Of a DNA stretch of 17,129 nucleotides, positions 8,405 to 16,166 are shown piece after piece. Source of the DNA: Burkholderiales bacterium (lineage in GTDB: Bacteria; Pseudomonadota; Gammaproteobacteria; Burkholderiales; Burkholderiaceae_C); contig CANFYD010000020.1 of NCBI GenBank assembly GCA_947450745.1, forward strand, positions 1-17,129, in the 5' to 3' direction. The notes under the pieces are model-generated. The model was not told where the DNA came from. It saw only the letters and a list, made by a program, of their open reading frames with translations, and did no database searches. Position numbers and translations under genes: made by a program. Numbering within the stretch: position 1 is the stretch's first letter; every line of letters begins with the position of its first letter.

Positions 8405-10072
8405 ATGCCCATCCGCCCCCGCGCCCTCCTCCGCCACCGGCCTGCCCTGACTGCCATCTGTCTGGCCATCGCGGGCTTGGGCAATGCCCTAGCCATCGAG
8501 ATCGACACCGGCAACCGCGACCTCACGCTGCGCGCCGACACCACCATCCGCTACAACCTGGGCGCGCGGATGGACAAGCAGGACACACGCATCCTGAACA
8601 ACAGCACCTACGACGAATCGGACAGCAAGTTCGGCCAGCACGACATCGTCACCAACCGCTTGGACCTGCTGGGCGAGCTGGACCTGAACTTCAAGAACCA
8701 GCTCGGCGCACGCGTCAGCGCGGCGGCTTGGTTCGACCATGCCTACCAGGACCGCAGCGTGCACACCGTGGTGCCGGGCTTTGCCTCCAGCTACCTCGGC
8801 AACCAATACAACAACCAGGTCAAGCGCTATGTGAACGGGCCGTCGGGTGAGTTCCTCGACGCTTTTTTGTGGAGCAACTTCCGCCTCGGCGAGGTGCCGG
8901 TCAACGTCAAGATCGGCCGCCACACCAACTACTGGGGTGAAGGCCTGCTGATCGGCGCGCATGCAATTTCCTACTCGCAAGCGCCCACCGACGCGGTGAA
9001 GGCGGTGACCAGCCCCGGCATCGAGACCAAGGAAGTTTTCCTGCCGCTCGGGCAGATCTCCGGGCGCGCTCAGCTGAGCTCCAATTTGTCGGTGGCGGCC
9101 CAGTATTTCTACGAGTGGAAGTACACGCGCCTGCCCTATGGCGGCACCTTCTTTGCGCCGGCCGACATGCTGTTCGAAGGGCCGGACCGCTTGCCGGTGG
9201 CTGCCAATGGCCTGGCTTTTGGCCGCGCACCGTCGCTGGAGCCCAAGCAGGCTGGCAACTGGGGCGTGACCGCCAAGTACAACGCCGAGGCGATCGAATC
9301 GACGCTGGGCTTTTACTACCGCGAGTTCGATGACTACCAGCCATGGCTGTCGCCGCAGGTGCTGGGCGCGCAAGCCGCTTACCGGCTCTCATACCCGAAG
9401 GGCGTGAAGCTGATAGGTGCAAGCTTGGGCCGGGTGATCGGGCCGCTCAGCACCGGCGTGGAGCTGTCCGTGCGCAACGGCGGCGCGCTGAATGCTTCCG
9501 GCATCAACGCGACCGACAACGAAGGCCCGCGCGGCGACACGCTGCACGCGGTCGTCAACGGCATCATGCTGTTCCCCAAGACAGCGCTGTTCGACACCGG
9601 CAGCCTGGCCTTCGAGATGGCCTACAGCCAGTTGCTCAAGGTCACCTCCCACCCTGAGCTGTACAAAGGCCAGGGCTATGCCGGTTGCCGTGCGGTGGAA
9701 ACGCCGGCGGTGCTCGCCTCGGGCAACAAGAGCGACGGCTGCTCCAGCAAGCATTACGGCGTGATTGCCGTCAACTTCACGCCGCAGTGGTTGCAAGTGC
9801 TGCCGTCCTGGGACTTGGACGCACCGATGTCGATCAACTACGGCGTCGGCGGCAACGCGGCCAGCGCCGGTGGCGGCAGCGAAGGCTCGCTGGCTTGGGC
9901 GCTTGGCGTACGGGCCACTTACGGCCAACGCCATGAGTTCACGCTGCGCTATGCCGACACGGTGGCCCAGCCCAAGTACAACGCGGCGGGCACCGCCGTG
10001 ACCGGCGGCAACGGCAGCGTCGGCACCACCGACCGCGGCTGGTTGGCCTTCACCTACAAGACCGGCTTCTGA
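8405..10072 (+). CDS. DUF1302 outer-membrane barrel protein
   Basis: This 555-residue protein belongs to the DUF1302 family, predicted outer-membrane beta-barrels usually encoded beside DUF1329. Residues 1 to about 30 form a signal peptide (ALTAICLAIAGLGNALA before IEIDTGN). The mature part is rich in alternating aromatic and polar residues typical of transmembrane strands, for example FEMAYSQLLKV and ALGVRATYGQRHEFTLRYAD. It ends in FTYKTGF; a terminal phenylalanine is the usual signal for barrel insertion by the BAM machinery. The motif NYWGEGLLIG is typical of the family. The ATG at 8405 is preferred over the in-frame GTG at 8351 because it starts directly at the signal peptide and has AGAGA 7 nt upstream. 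DUF1329 copy 2 follows after 21 bp. Passage of hydrophobic substrate across the outer membrane is inferred from context, not proven for the family. Confidence 0.93.
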   Translation: MPIRPRALLRHRPALTAICLAIAGLGNALAIEIDTGNRDLTLRADTTIRYNLGARMDKQDTRILNNSTYDESDSKFGQHDIVTNRLDLLGELDLNFKNQLGARVSAAAWFDHAYQDRSVHTVVPGFASSYLGNQYNNQVKRYVNGPSGEFLDAFLWSNFRLGEVPVNVKIGRHTNYWGEGLLIGAHAISYSQAPTDAVKAVTSPGIETKEVFLPLGQISGRAQLSSNLSVAAQYFYEWKYTRLPYGGTFFAPADMLFEGPDRLPVAANGLAFGRAPSLEPKQAGNWGVTAKYNAEAIESTLGFYYREFDDYQPWLSPQVLGAQAAYRLSYPKGVKLIGASLGRVIGPLSTGVELSVRNGGALNASGINATDNEGPRGDTLHAVVNGIMLFPKTALFDTGSLAFEMAYSQLLKVTSHPELYKGQGYAGCRAVETPAVLASGNKSDGCSSKHYGVIAVNFTPQWLQVLPSWDLDAPMSINYGVGGNAASAGGGSEGSLAWALGVRATYGQRHEFTLRYADTVAQPKYNAAGTAVTGGNGSVGTTDRGWLAFTYKTGF

Positions 10073-10093
10073 AGCCTGCACAGGACATTACCC

Positions 10094-11497
10094 ATGAAAT
10101 TCACATTGAAATCGCCTCATCTGCCCGCCACCGCTTCGGTCGCATCGGCCGTTTTTGCTGGCCTGATGACCGTCTCGTTCATCGCCTCTGCCGCCGTCAG
10201 CGCCGAAGAAGCCAAGCAACTCGGCACGACGCTGACCCGCTTCGGCGCCATCAAGGCCGGCAACAAAGAGGGCACCATCCCCGAGTACACCGGCATTCCG
10301 CTGAAGATACCGGCCGACTACAAGCCCGGCAGCGGCATCTACACCGACCCGTTCCGGGATGAAAAACCGCTCTACCGCATCGACTCCAAAAACGTCGACC
10401 AACATGCCGACAAGCTGACCGAAGGTCAGAAGCGCCTGATCAAGACCAACGCGACGACCTACTACATCGACGTCTACCCGACCCACCGCACCGAGCTGTT
10501 CCCGGAAAAGGTGCTGAAGGCGACCGAACGCAACGCCGTCGCCTGCCAGGGCCTGAAGAACTACGACGCCATCGACGTGTCCTGTCGCGGCGGCCTGCCC
10601 TTCGCCATCCCCAAGAACGGCTACGAGGTGATGTGGAACAAACACCTGCGCTACCAGGGCGAAGGTGTGGTGTTCAACCCCTCGCAGCGCGGCTGGCTGG
10701 TGGACGCCAGTGGCCGCCCGACCATCACCTCGGAGCAACTCGCGCGCACCGAGTTCCCCTACTACCAGACCGAGCAAAAGGACCGTGACCCGCAGATGTT
10801 CCTGCGCACTTACGCCATCACCAAGGCACCGGCGCGGCTGGCGGGCGTGGGCAGCGGCATCGTCGATTACCTGGACATGGAGCAAAAGCCGCGTCGCGCC
10901 TGGGGCTACACGCCCGGTCAGCGCCGTGTGCGCCTGGCACCTGAGTTTGCCTACGACACGCCGATCGCCAGCTTGGGCGGTGTCTCGCTGTTCGACGAGC
11001 TGTGGTTGTTCTCCGGCAAGATGGACCGCTTCGACTTCAAGCTGATCGGCAAGAAGGAGATGATCCTGCCCTACAACAGCTTCAAGTATTACTTCGGCTG
11101 CAAGGCCGAGGCCAAGCTGATGGCCAAGCATGTGGACCCGGCCTGCGAGCGCTATGAGCTGCACCGCGTCTGGGTGGTCGAGGCCACACTGAAGCCGGGC
11201 CAGCGCCACGTCTATTCCAAGCGCACCTACTACATCGACGAAGACGGCTACGGTGCCGGCATGTTCGACGCGTTCGACCAGAGCGGCAACCTGTACCGCT
11301 CGATGTTCAACCTGAACGTGCCCTTCTACGACCACGGCTTTGTCTACGCCGGTGCCAGCATCACTTACGACTTCAACAAGAACATGTACGGTACGGTGGC
11401 CGACGCCAGCGTCGGCGGCATGCATTACTCGCCGGTGCCGCTGTCCGAACTGGACATGGCACCCGACGCCACCATGGTGCGCGAGAGCGTTCGCTAA
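10094..11497 (+). CDS. Exported DUF1329 family protein, copy 2
   Basis: This 467-residue paralogue of the protein at 1169 is near-identical over long blocks, such as LGTTLTRFGAIKAGNK, FAYDTP and YSKRTYYIDEDGYGAGMFDA. A signal peptide spans residues 1 to about 33 (VFAGLMTVSFIASA, then AVSAEEA), so it acts in the periplasm or at the outer membrane. The two cysteine pairs of copy 1 are kept. AGGA (10082-10085) lies 8 nt before the ATG, and the DUF1302 barrel gene ends 21 bp upstream, the standard arrangement for the family. Differences from copy 1 concentrate in the middle, where copy 2 has NKHLRYQGEGVVFNPSQRG and copy 1 NMITRWQGDGQVIVMGQRG. The copies may serve different ligands or act as partners. 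The family is secure; its biochemical role is unknown. Confidence 0.93.
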   Translation: MKFTLKSPHLPATASVASAVFAGLMTVSFIASAAVSAEEAKQLGTTLTRFGAIKAGNKEGTIPEYTGIPLKIPADYKPGSGIYTDPFRDEKPLYRIDSKNVDQHADKLTEGQKRLIKTNATTYYIDVYPTHRTELFPEKVLKATERNAVACQGLKNYDAIDVSCRGGLPFAIPKNGYEVMWNKHLRYQGEGVVFNPSQRGWLVDASGRPTITSEQLARTEFPYYQTEQKDRDPQMFLRTYAITKAPARLAGVGSGIVDYLDMEQKPRRAWGYTPGQRRVRLAPEFAYDTPIASLGGVSLFDELWLFSGKMDRFDFKLIGKKEMILPYNSFKYYFGCKAEAKLMAKHVDPACERYELHRVWVVEATLKPGQRHVYSKRTYYIDEDGYGAGMFDAFDQSGNLYRSMFNLNVPFYDHGFVYAGASITYDFNKNMYGTVADASVGGMHYSPVPLSELDMAPDATMVRESVR

Positions 11498-11501
11498 AGG
11501 A

Positions 11502-11948
11502 ATGCCGGCCGTGCAAAGCATGCAAGCCAACAAGCAAGTCGCGCTGGCCTTCCTGCAGGCGATTGAGGATGGCGACGCGGCGGCCTTGACGGCGCTGCTC
11601 GCCCCCACCTTCACTTGGTGGGTGGCTCGCTGGGGCGACAGGACCCGAGCGGAGTTCTTGGACGCCGTCGGGCGCACGATGCGCGGCTTTGAGCAACGCC
11701 GCATCAGCGTCACCGGCATCACCGCCGAGGGCGCACGAGTAGCGGTGGAAGCAGACGGCCATTTTGAGCGGCCCGGCTTGGTCTACCGCAATGCTTATCA
11801 CTATCTGTTCATCGTCGAGGGCGGCCGCATCGCCAGCGGCCGCGAGTACTTCGATACGGCGGCAGCCGCAGCAGCCTTCGGCCCCGCTGTGACAGCCACC
11901 ACAACGCCAGCAACAGCAACCGAAACAACATCAGGAGCATCCCCATGA
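11502..11948 (+). CDS. SnoaL-like NTF2-fold protein
   Basis: This protein of about 148 residues begins with a helix (NKQVALAFLQAIEDGDAAALTALLAP) and ends its folded part with YLFIVEGGRIASGREYFDT, the common pattern of SnoaL-like proteins related to ketosteroid isomerase. After about residue 119 there is a low-complexity tail rich in Ala and Thr (TATTTPATATETTSGASP) that is probably disordered. The start is uncertain: AAAGGA (11496-11501) directly abuts the ATG at 11502, is ideally spaced (9 nt) for the GTG at 11511, and is 18 nt from the ATG at 11520. The stop overlaps the next start (ATGA at 11945-11948), so translation is probably coupled. A role as isomerase, cyclase or dehydratase in the local pathway is inferred; the reaction is unknown. 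Confidence 0.85.
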   Translation: MPAVQSMQANKQVALAFLQAIEDGDAAALTALLAPTFTWWVARWGDRTRAEFLDAVGRTMRGFEQRRISVTGITAEGARVAVEADGHFERPGLVYRNAYHYLFIVEGGRIASGREYFDTAAAAAAFGPAVTATTTPATATETTSGASP

Positions 11949-12382
11949 ACTCGCCCAGCAAGGAAACCCCCGAAGTCATCGTGCGCCGTTTCATCGACGC
12001 GTTCCGCGAGACTTGGCCGGTCGATCTCGACATCGCCCTGGCCCCGCTGACCGACGACGCCACCTACCAGATCGCCGTGCCGGCGTTCGCGCCGATCCAG
12101 GGCCGCGCCGCCATCAAGGCCGAGCTGGTGCATATGCAAACGCGGGTCGTACAGCAAAAGCACGACATGAAGAACGTCGCCGCCAATGGCAACGTCGTCT
12201 TCACCGAACGGGTCGATTGGTCGTTCAGCAAGGGCCGCTGGGCCTCGATTCCGCTGGTGGCCGTGTTCGAGCTGAACGACGCCGGGCAGATCACCGCCTG
12301 GCGCGAATACCTCGACGTGGCGGCGGTTTCCAAGCAGCACGGCATGACGGCCGAAGAATTGCACGCGTCGCTGGCTGTTTGA
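11945..12382 (+). CDS. Limonene-1,2-epoxide hydrolase-like NTF2-fold protein
   Basis: This 145-residue protein resembles limonene-1,2-epoxide hydrolase in length and motif order. In that enzyme an Arg-Asp-Asp set (R99, D101, D132) activates water together with Y53 and N55. Here FTERVDWSF supplies R89 and D91, and AWREYLD supplies D124, all at comparable spacing. ATYQIAVP supplies Y41, but the asparagine two residues later is I43. Epoxide hydrolysis is therefore plausible but not assured; a hydratase or isomerase with the same fold is the alternative. AGGAG (11933-11937) lies 7 nt before the ATG, and the start overlaps the upstream stop by four bases. No signal peptide is seen. Position within the operon suggests it works on the same intermediates as the SDR encoded next. 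Confidence 0.8.
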   Translation: MNSPSKETPEVIVRRFIDAFRETWPVDLDIALAPLTDDATYQIAVPAFAPIQGRAAIKAELVHMQTRVVQQKHDMKNVAANGNVVFTERVDWSFSKGRWASIPLVAVFELNDAGQITAWREYLDVAAVSKQHGMTAEELHASLAV

Positions 12383-12421
12383 ATCTCTTGATCAAGCGCT
12401 GATTTTTTGCAGAGAAGAATG

Positions 12422-13273
12422 ATGACGATAACGAAGCAAGCCCCCAGCTCACTGACCCAACACGGTCCGCACCTCGACCGTTTCAAGGGTCAAGTCGCCA
12501 TCGTCACCGGCGGTGCGTCCGGCATTGGCGAGGCAACTTGCCGGCGCCTGCATGCCGAAGGTGCGACCGTGGTGGTGGCCGATGTGAATGGCGAGCGCGC
12601 TCAAGCGGTGGCTGACTCGCTGGGGCAGAACGCTGTCGCGCAGCAATTCGACGCCGCCGATGTCAGCTCGATCGAGCGGCTGGTGCTGGGCAGCATCGAG
12701 CGCTTTGGCCGCCTCGATGTGCTGCACAACAACGCCGCCCTGACCTCGCCGGCCCTGCAGGCCCAGGACACCAACGCGATCGACATCGATTTCGGCATCT
12801 GGGATCAGATCATGGGCGTCAACTTGCGCGGCTACTTGGCCGGCTGCAAGTACGCGCTGCCGACAATGATTGCGCAAGGCTCGGGGGCCATCGTCAACAC
12901 CGCCTCCACCGGCGCGTTCTCGGGCGACATCACGCGCATGGCCTACACCGTCTCGAAGGCCGCCATCATCGGCCTGACCCGGCAGATTGCCACCCACCAC
13001 GGCAAGCAGGGCATACGCTGCAACGCGGTGGCACCGGGCCTGGTGCTGTCGGCCGGCTCGCTGGCCAACGTGCCCAACGTCATCGCAGTGATGCAGCGCC
13101 ACTTGCTGACGCCAGAGATCGGCGTGCCGGACGACTTGGCCGCGCTGGTCTGCTTTTTAGCCTCCGGCGAGGCGCGCTACATCAATGGCCAGACCTATAT
13201 CGCCGACGGCGGCATGCTGGCCCACAACCCGGCCATGGCCGACCTGGTCGATCTGGCGGCGCAACATGCGTGA
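12422..13273 (+). CDS. Short-chain dehydrogenase/reductase (SDR), copy 2
   Basis: This 283-residue classical SDR has TGGASGIG (29-36), D54 after the second strand (NAD preference), NNAA (103-106), N134, S162, and Y175-x-x-x-K179, so the active site is complete. About 20 extra residues precede the cofactor fold (TKQAPSSLTQHGPHLDRF). Starts are possible at ATG 12419 or 12422; the purine-rich AGAGAAG (12411-12417) is better spaced for 12422. The 3' end overlaps the MFS gene by 8 bases, a sign of coupled translation. It shares the SDR core with copy 1, including a 26-base identical stretch (13001-13026), but differs in the substrate loop after PG, so a different substrate or step is likely. Oxidation of an alcohol intermediate is inferred. 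Confidence 0.92.
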   Translation: MTITKQAPSSLTQHGPHLDRFKGQVAIVTGGASGIGEATCRRLHAEGATVVVADVNGERAQAVADSLGQNAVAQQFDAADVSSIERLVLGSIERFGRLDVLHNNAALTSPALQAQDTNAIDIDFGIWDQIMGVNLRGYLAGCKYALPTMIAQGSGAIVNTASTGAFSGDITRMAYTVSKAAIIGLTRQIATHHGKQGIRCNAVAPGLVLSAGSLANVPNVIAVMQRHLLTPEIGVPDDLAALVCFLASGEARYINGQTYIADGGMLAHNPAMADLVDLAAQHA

Positions 13274-14555
13274 AGCCAGCGCAAGCGCTGCCTCAAGCAA
13301 CGTGCCGGTCAAAGAGTTCAGCCGCGGCTGGACCATTCTGCTGCTGGCCCTGGCCGGTGCGGCCACCACCGTCAGCGTGACCCTGCTGTACGGCTTTGGC
13401 ACGCTGGTGCTGCCGCTGCAACAGGCGTTCGGCTGGAGCCGCGGCGACCTGCAGATCGCCATCAGCTGCATGTCGGGCGGCGTGGTCGTGGCCAGCCAAT
13501 TGGCCGGTTGGATGAATTTGCGCTGGGGCATGCGGCGGGTCACGCTGATCTCGCTGCTGCTGCTGCCGTTTGCGTTTTTCGGACTGACCGCCGTGCACGG
13601 CTCCATTTACTGGCTTTACTTGGGCTTTTTCCTGGTGCCGATCGTCGGCGCGGGCGTGACTTTTGTGACCTGGACGCAGCTGGTCAGTTGGTGGTTCGAC
13701 CGGCGGCGCGGCATGGCGCTGGCCTTGGTCTTGTGCGGCTCGGGGCTGGCGGCTGCCATTCTGCCGCCGGCTTTGAACTGGGCCATCGAGCGCTGGGACT
13801 GGCGCGCCGGCTTTGTGCTGCTGGGTCTGCTGCCGCTGCTGTTGACGCTGCCGTTGGCTTGGTATTTTCTGGTACCCAGCCCAAAGTCAGCGGCTGAATC
13901 TTCAGCAGCCAAGCCCAAGCCGGGCCAGCCATCAGCCAGCGCTCCAGCCGACAACAGCAGCTTCAAGCTGACCCTGCGCTCACGCAAGTTCTGGGTGCTG
14001 AATATCTCGCTGACGCTGGTGGTGTCTGCCGTGGTCGGCATGGTCACCAACACCGTGCCGCTGCTGCGCGACATCGGCTTGAGCGCCACGCAAGCCAGCG
14101 CCGTATTCAGCAGCTTTGGCCTGGCGCTGATCTCCGGCCGGCTGCTGGCCGGTTGGTTGATCGACCGCCTGTGGGCACCCGGCGTGGCGGCGGTGGCGCT
14201 CTTCATGCCCTGCATCGGCTGCCTGCTGCTGTGGACGGCCGACGCCAACTCCTCGGTCGTCCTGCTGACCACCGCCGTGGCCCTGGTCGGCGTGGGCGCG
14301 GGCGCAGAGTTCGATTTGTCCGCCTACTTGATCGCGCGCTATTTCGGCCTGCCGGACTACGGCCGCTTGTTCGGCATCCACCTCGGCATGATCACCGCCG
14401 GCAGCATGCTGGCCCCGCTGATGTTCGCTGCGATGTACCAAGCCAGCGGCGGCTACGGCCCCTTGCTGGCCTGGTGCGCGGGCTGCTGTGTCGTCGGCCC
14501 CTTGATGCTGCTGACGCTGGGCCGCCAGCCACCGTTGGTCAGTGCACCGGCGTAA
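13266..14555 (+). CDS. Major facilitator superfamily transporter
   Basis: This 429-residue membrane protein has about twelve hydrophobic segments in two halves, separated by a hydrophilic loop rich in Ser, Ala, Pro and Lys (residues about 205-235). The first half contains the loop 2-3 region GWMNLRWGMRRVT, matching the MFS signature position (normally G-x-x-x-D-R-x-G-R-R; here degenerate). The second half has GRLLAGWLIDRLW, a clearer version. The overall pattern fits the oxalate/formate and monocarboxylate antiporter-like branch, which moves organic acids across the inner membrane. The ATG at 13266 lies inside the end of the SDR gene; earlier in-frame codons would only extend into that gene. 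It is the last gene of the operon and probably imports the substrate or exports a product. The family is secure; the cargo is unknown. Confidence 0.92.
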   Translation: MREASASAASSNVPVKEFSRGWTILLLALAGAATTVSVTLLYGFGTLVLPLQQAFGWSRGDLQIAISCMSGGVVVASQLAGWMNLRWGMRRVTLISLLLLPFAFFGLTAVHGSIYWLYLGFFLVPIVGAGVTFVTWTQLVSWWFDRRRGMALALVLCGSGLAAAILPPALNWAIERWDWRAGFVLLGLLPLLLTLPLAWYFLVPSPKSAAESSAAKPKPGQPSASAPADNSSFKLTLRSRKFWVLNISLTLVVSAVVGMVTNTVPLLRDIGLSATQASAVFSSFGLALISGRLLAGWLIDRLWAPGVAAVALFMPCIGCLLLWTADANSSVVLLTTAVALVGVGAGAEFDLSAYLIARYFGLPDYGRLFGIHLGMITAGSMLAPLMFAAMYQASGGYGPLLAWCAGCCVVGPLMLLTLGRQPPLVSAPA

Positions 14556-14567
14556 TACGCCAAAGCT

Positions 14568-14602
14568 GTAGGGCGGGTCGCGACCCGCGTGTCGCCGACC
14601 GG
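14568..14602. repeat. Dispersed palindromic repeat, copy C (one end only)
   Basis: GTAGGGCGGGTCGCGACCC and the following CGCGTGTCGCCGACCGG match the left end of copy A, but the rest of the element is absent. The 14-base CGGGTCGCGACCCG is perfectly self-complementary. It lies 13 bp after the MFS stop and just before the 3' end of the convergent AraC gene, so it may work as a two-way terminator. Its presence shows that the outer palindrome exists independently of the full element. Confidence 0.65.
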
Positions 14603-14606
14603 CCGC

Positions 14607-15527
14607 TCAATGCCGGCGCAGCGCGGCCTCCGAGTTGGCAATGCCCTGGTTCAGCCGGTATTGCAGCGGCGTCAGCCCGGTGGCGCGGCGGAATGCGTCG
14701 CCAAAGGCAGCGGCACTGCGAAAGCCGCTGCCGTAGGCGACTTGCTTGATCAGCAGGTCGGCGTCGTCAAGCAGCACCTTGGCGCGGGCGATGTGGGTGG
14801 CGGCCACATAGCTGCGCAGCGTCTGCCCGGCGGTGGCCTTGAACAGCGTGGACAGCTCGCGCGCCGGCAGTTGGCAAGCGGCGGCCAGCGCGGCCAGCGA
14901 CAACTCGGCAGGGTTGGTCGAACCCTCCACCAGATCCTTCAACAAGCTCAAATGCCGCGCACTCAGTTTGCCGGGCACGCTGCTCTCGGCCACCACACCG
15001 CCACCGCAATGCCGGTGCAACTCGATCGCCAGCATGGTCAGGATGGAGTTGATCTGCAGGCCGCTGGCAAATGACGGCGTGGTGATCTCCTCGGCCAGCC
15101 AGCGCATGCCGGTGCGCATTCTCTCGTTCTGCACATCCAGCGTGCTGGCCGTGTCCACCGCGCCCCAGTGCCAGTCGACCGCGCCGAGCAAACCCAAGCG
15201 CTCAGGCTCCATCATGCAGACGATGGCCTGGCGACTGCCCTCGTTCCAGCGCACTTTTCGCTCGGTCTGCGGTGGCATGAAGTTCAACATGCCGGCGGGC
15301 CGGTGTTGGCCGTCGGCCGTCTGCACCAAGCAGCGGGCGCGCCCGGCAGCCGGTGCCTCGGCCAGCTCGATCAGACAATGCTGGCCAGACACCAGCTTGA
15401 TTTCGCCCGCCTGCGGCCAGTGGCATTCATGCACGCTGACCGCGTAAGTCGCCTCTTCCATCTGCGCACCCACCACCTTCATCGGTGCTTGCGTACCCAT
15501 CAACTGTTTGAGTTCGGAAGTCTGCAA
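14607..15527 (-). CDS. AraC-family transcriptional regulator
   Basis: This 306-residue protein has a C-terminal AraC/XylS DNA-binding domain with two helix-turn-helix units: LSLAALAAACQLPARELSTL, and the segment IKQVAYGSGFRSAAAFGDAF followed by RRATGLTPLQYR. The N-terminal 200 residues probably sense the inducer or dimerise; no named sensor domain is obvious. A TTG start at 15527 is chosen because AGGAGA lies 6 nt upstream; an internal ATG at 15500 has no such site, and the longer frame from 15593 has none either. The gene is convergent with the catabolic operon and is its only regulator in the window, so it probably activates one or both catabolic units in response to substrate. Its binding sites are unknown; the palindromes at 370-391 and 8366-8383 are candidates to test. 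Confidence 0.92.
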   Translation of the reverse strand: MQTSELKQLMGTQAPMKVVGAQMEEATYAVSVHECHWPQAGEIKLVSGQHCLIELAEAPAAGRARCLVQTADGQHRPAGMLNFMPPQTERKVRWNEGSRQAIVCMMEPERLGLLGAVDWHWGAVDTASTLDVQNERMRTGMRWLAEEITTPSFASGLQINSILTMLAIELHRHCGGGVVAESSVPGKLSARHLSLLKDLVEGSTNPAELSLAALAAACQLPARELSTLFKATAGQTLRSYVAATHIARAKVLLDDADLLIKQVAYGSGFRSAAAFGDAFRRATGLTPLQYRLNQGIANSEAALRRH

Positions 15528-15533
15528 TCTGTG

Positions 15534-15539
15534 TCTCCT
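15534..15539 (-). promoter_or_regulatory. Strong ribosome binding site fixing a TTG start
   Basis: On the minus strand AGGAGA is followed by CACAGA and then TTG (15527). This is the best Shine-Dalgarno site near the AraC gene and decides for the rare TTG start. Confidence 0.65.
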
Positions 15540-15661
15540 GCGCGTGTCGTCGAGCCAGGAAACCCCTGGTCGCCCACTCGCTATATGAGACACTATTTTA
15601 TAAAATGTTCAAATAAGGATCATCCCTTGCTTACGGCCAGGTGCCTAACACCGCTCTGGTC

Positions 15662-15853
15662 TTAAAGCGGCAAGCCCGCAAAGCGCCGCTCAAGCAAGCC
15701 CTGCTGGCTTTGCAGAGCCACGCAATAGCCCCGGTTTTCGAACCAAGCGGCCCAATCATTGGCCGTATTTTTCGAGGCCAGCCAGGGGCCGCTGCGGTCC
15801 ACCATCACACGGGGCCCGACACGCTCAAAGAAGATGACACGCCACATATTCAT
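15662..15853 (-). CDS. Possible small hypothetical protein
   Basis: A 63-residue frame beginning MNMWRVIFFERVGPRVMVD, continuing RSGPWLASKNTANDWAAWF and ENRGYCVALQSQ. It reads like a small soluble protein: balanced composition, a WRVxFFxRVG opening and regular alternation of hydrophobic residues, unlike the Arg/Ala/Pro-rich shadow frames nearby. No clear ribosome binding site precedes the ATG at 15853 or the ATG at 15847, and the frame is open upstream to a TTG at 15931. I do not recognise a function. It could be a chance frame or the remains of a gene in this otherwise sparse region. Confidence 0.4.
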   Translation of the reverse strand: MNMWRVIFFERVGPRVMVDRSGPWLASKNTANDWAAWFENRGYCVALQSQQGLLERRFAGLPL

Positions 15854-15944
15854 CGTGGCCGGGAGATGGGTCGGCCTCATGAAAGCCATGTCACGGCAGC
15901 CACCGGGTTGCAAGCCAAACACCGGGGGCAAAGAGGTCAGGTGC

Positions 15945-16055
15945 GCACAAAAAGAATACCTATTTATATTATTTAACGAAGTGATCTTAATGAAAAAAAT
16001 TCCGTTATTTAATTAAGGTTATCAATTTTATTAAATTTACTTAATTTTTATGTTC
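15945..16055. other. Very AT-rich patch
   Basis: Roughly 110 bp composed mainly of A and T, with runs such as TTATTTAATTAAGG and TTTTATTAAATTTAC, inside a window that is otherwise GC-rich. It lies 110-220 bp upstream of the VanZ-like gene. It could be a promoter region, a site for a nucleoid protein, or foreign DNA. No coding frame longer than a few codons with a binding site is present. Confidence 0.5.
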
Positions 16056-16166
16056 GAGGAGCGCACGCATTCGGGCTGAGTTCAAGGCTAAGTTCAAGTC
16101 TCGCAGTGCTCCGAGATGGGCTGTCGCTGACCGACAATCCGGGCCAGATTCATACGCCACAGTCCA

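Larger units (their letters stand above)
15528..16166. other. Intergenic region upstream of the AraC gene and the VanZ-like gene
   Basis: This stretch of about 640 bp holds the control region of the AraC gene, a doubtful small minus-strand gene (15662-15853) and a very AT-rich patch (about 15945-16055). A 12-bp perfect palindrome ATTTTATAAAAT (15595-15606) lies about 70 bp upstream of the AraC start and could overlap its promoter; TTGAAC on the minus strand just before it could be a -35 box, but I cannot fix a matching -10 box. Nothing else is recognised. Confidence 0.5.

Noticed and set aside
10088..11722. Long minus-strand open frame (544 codons) opposite DUF1329 copy 2
   Set aside because: Val/His/Leu-rich shadow product. 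The same kind of antisense frame appears opposite copy 1, as expected from the similar plus-strand sequence.
15990..16016. Eight-codon plus-strand frame beginning MKKIPLFN in the AT-rich patch
   Set aside because: Too short, no ribosome binding site, and expected by chance in A/T-rich DNA.
16019..16034. Possible IHF-type site (TATCAATTTTATTA)
   Set aside because: The second half is one base out of register with the IHF consensus; not a match.
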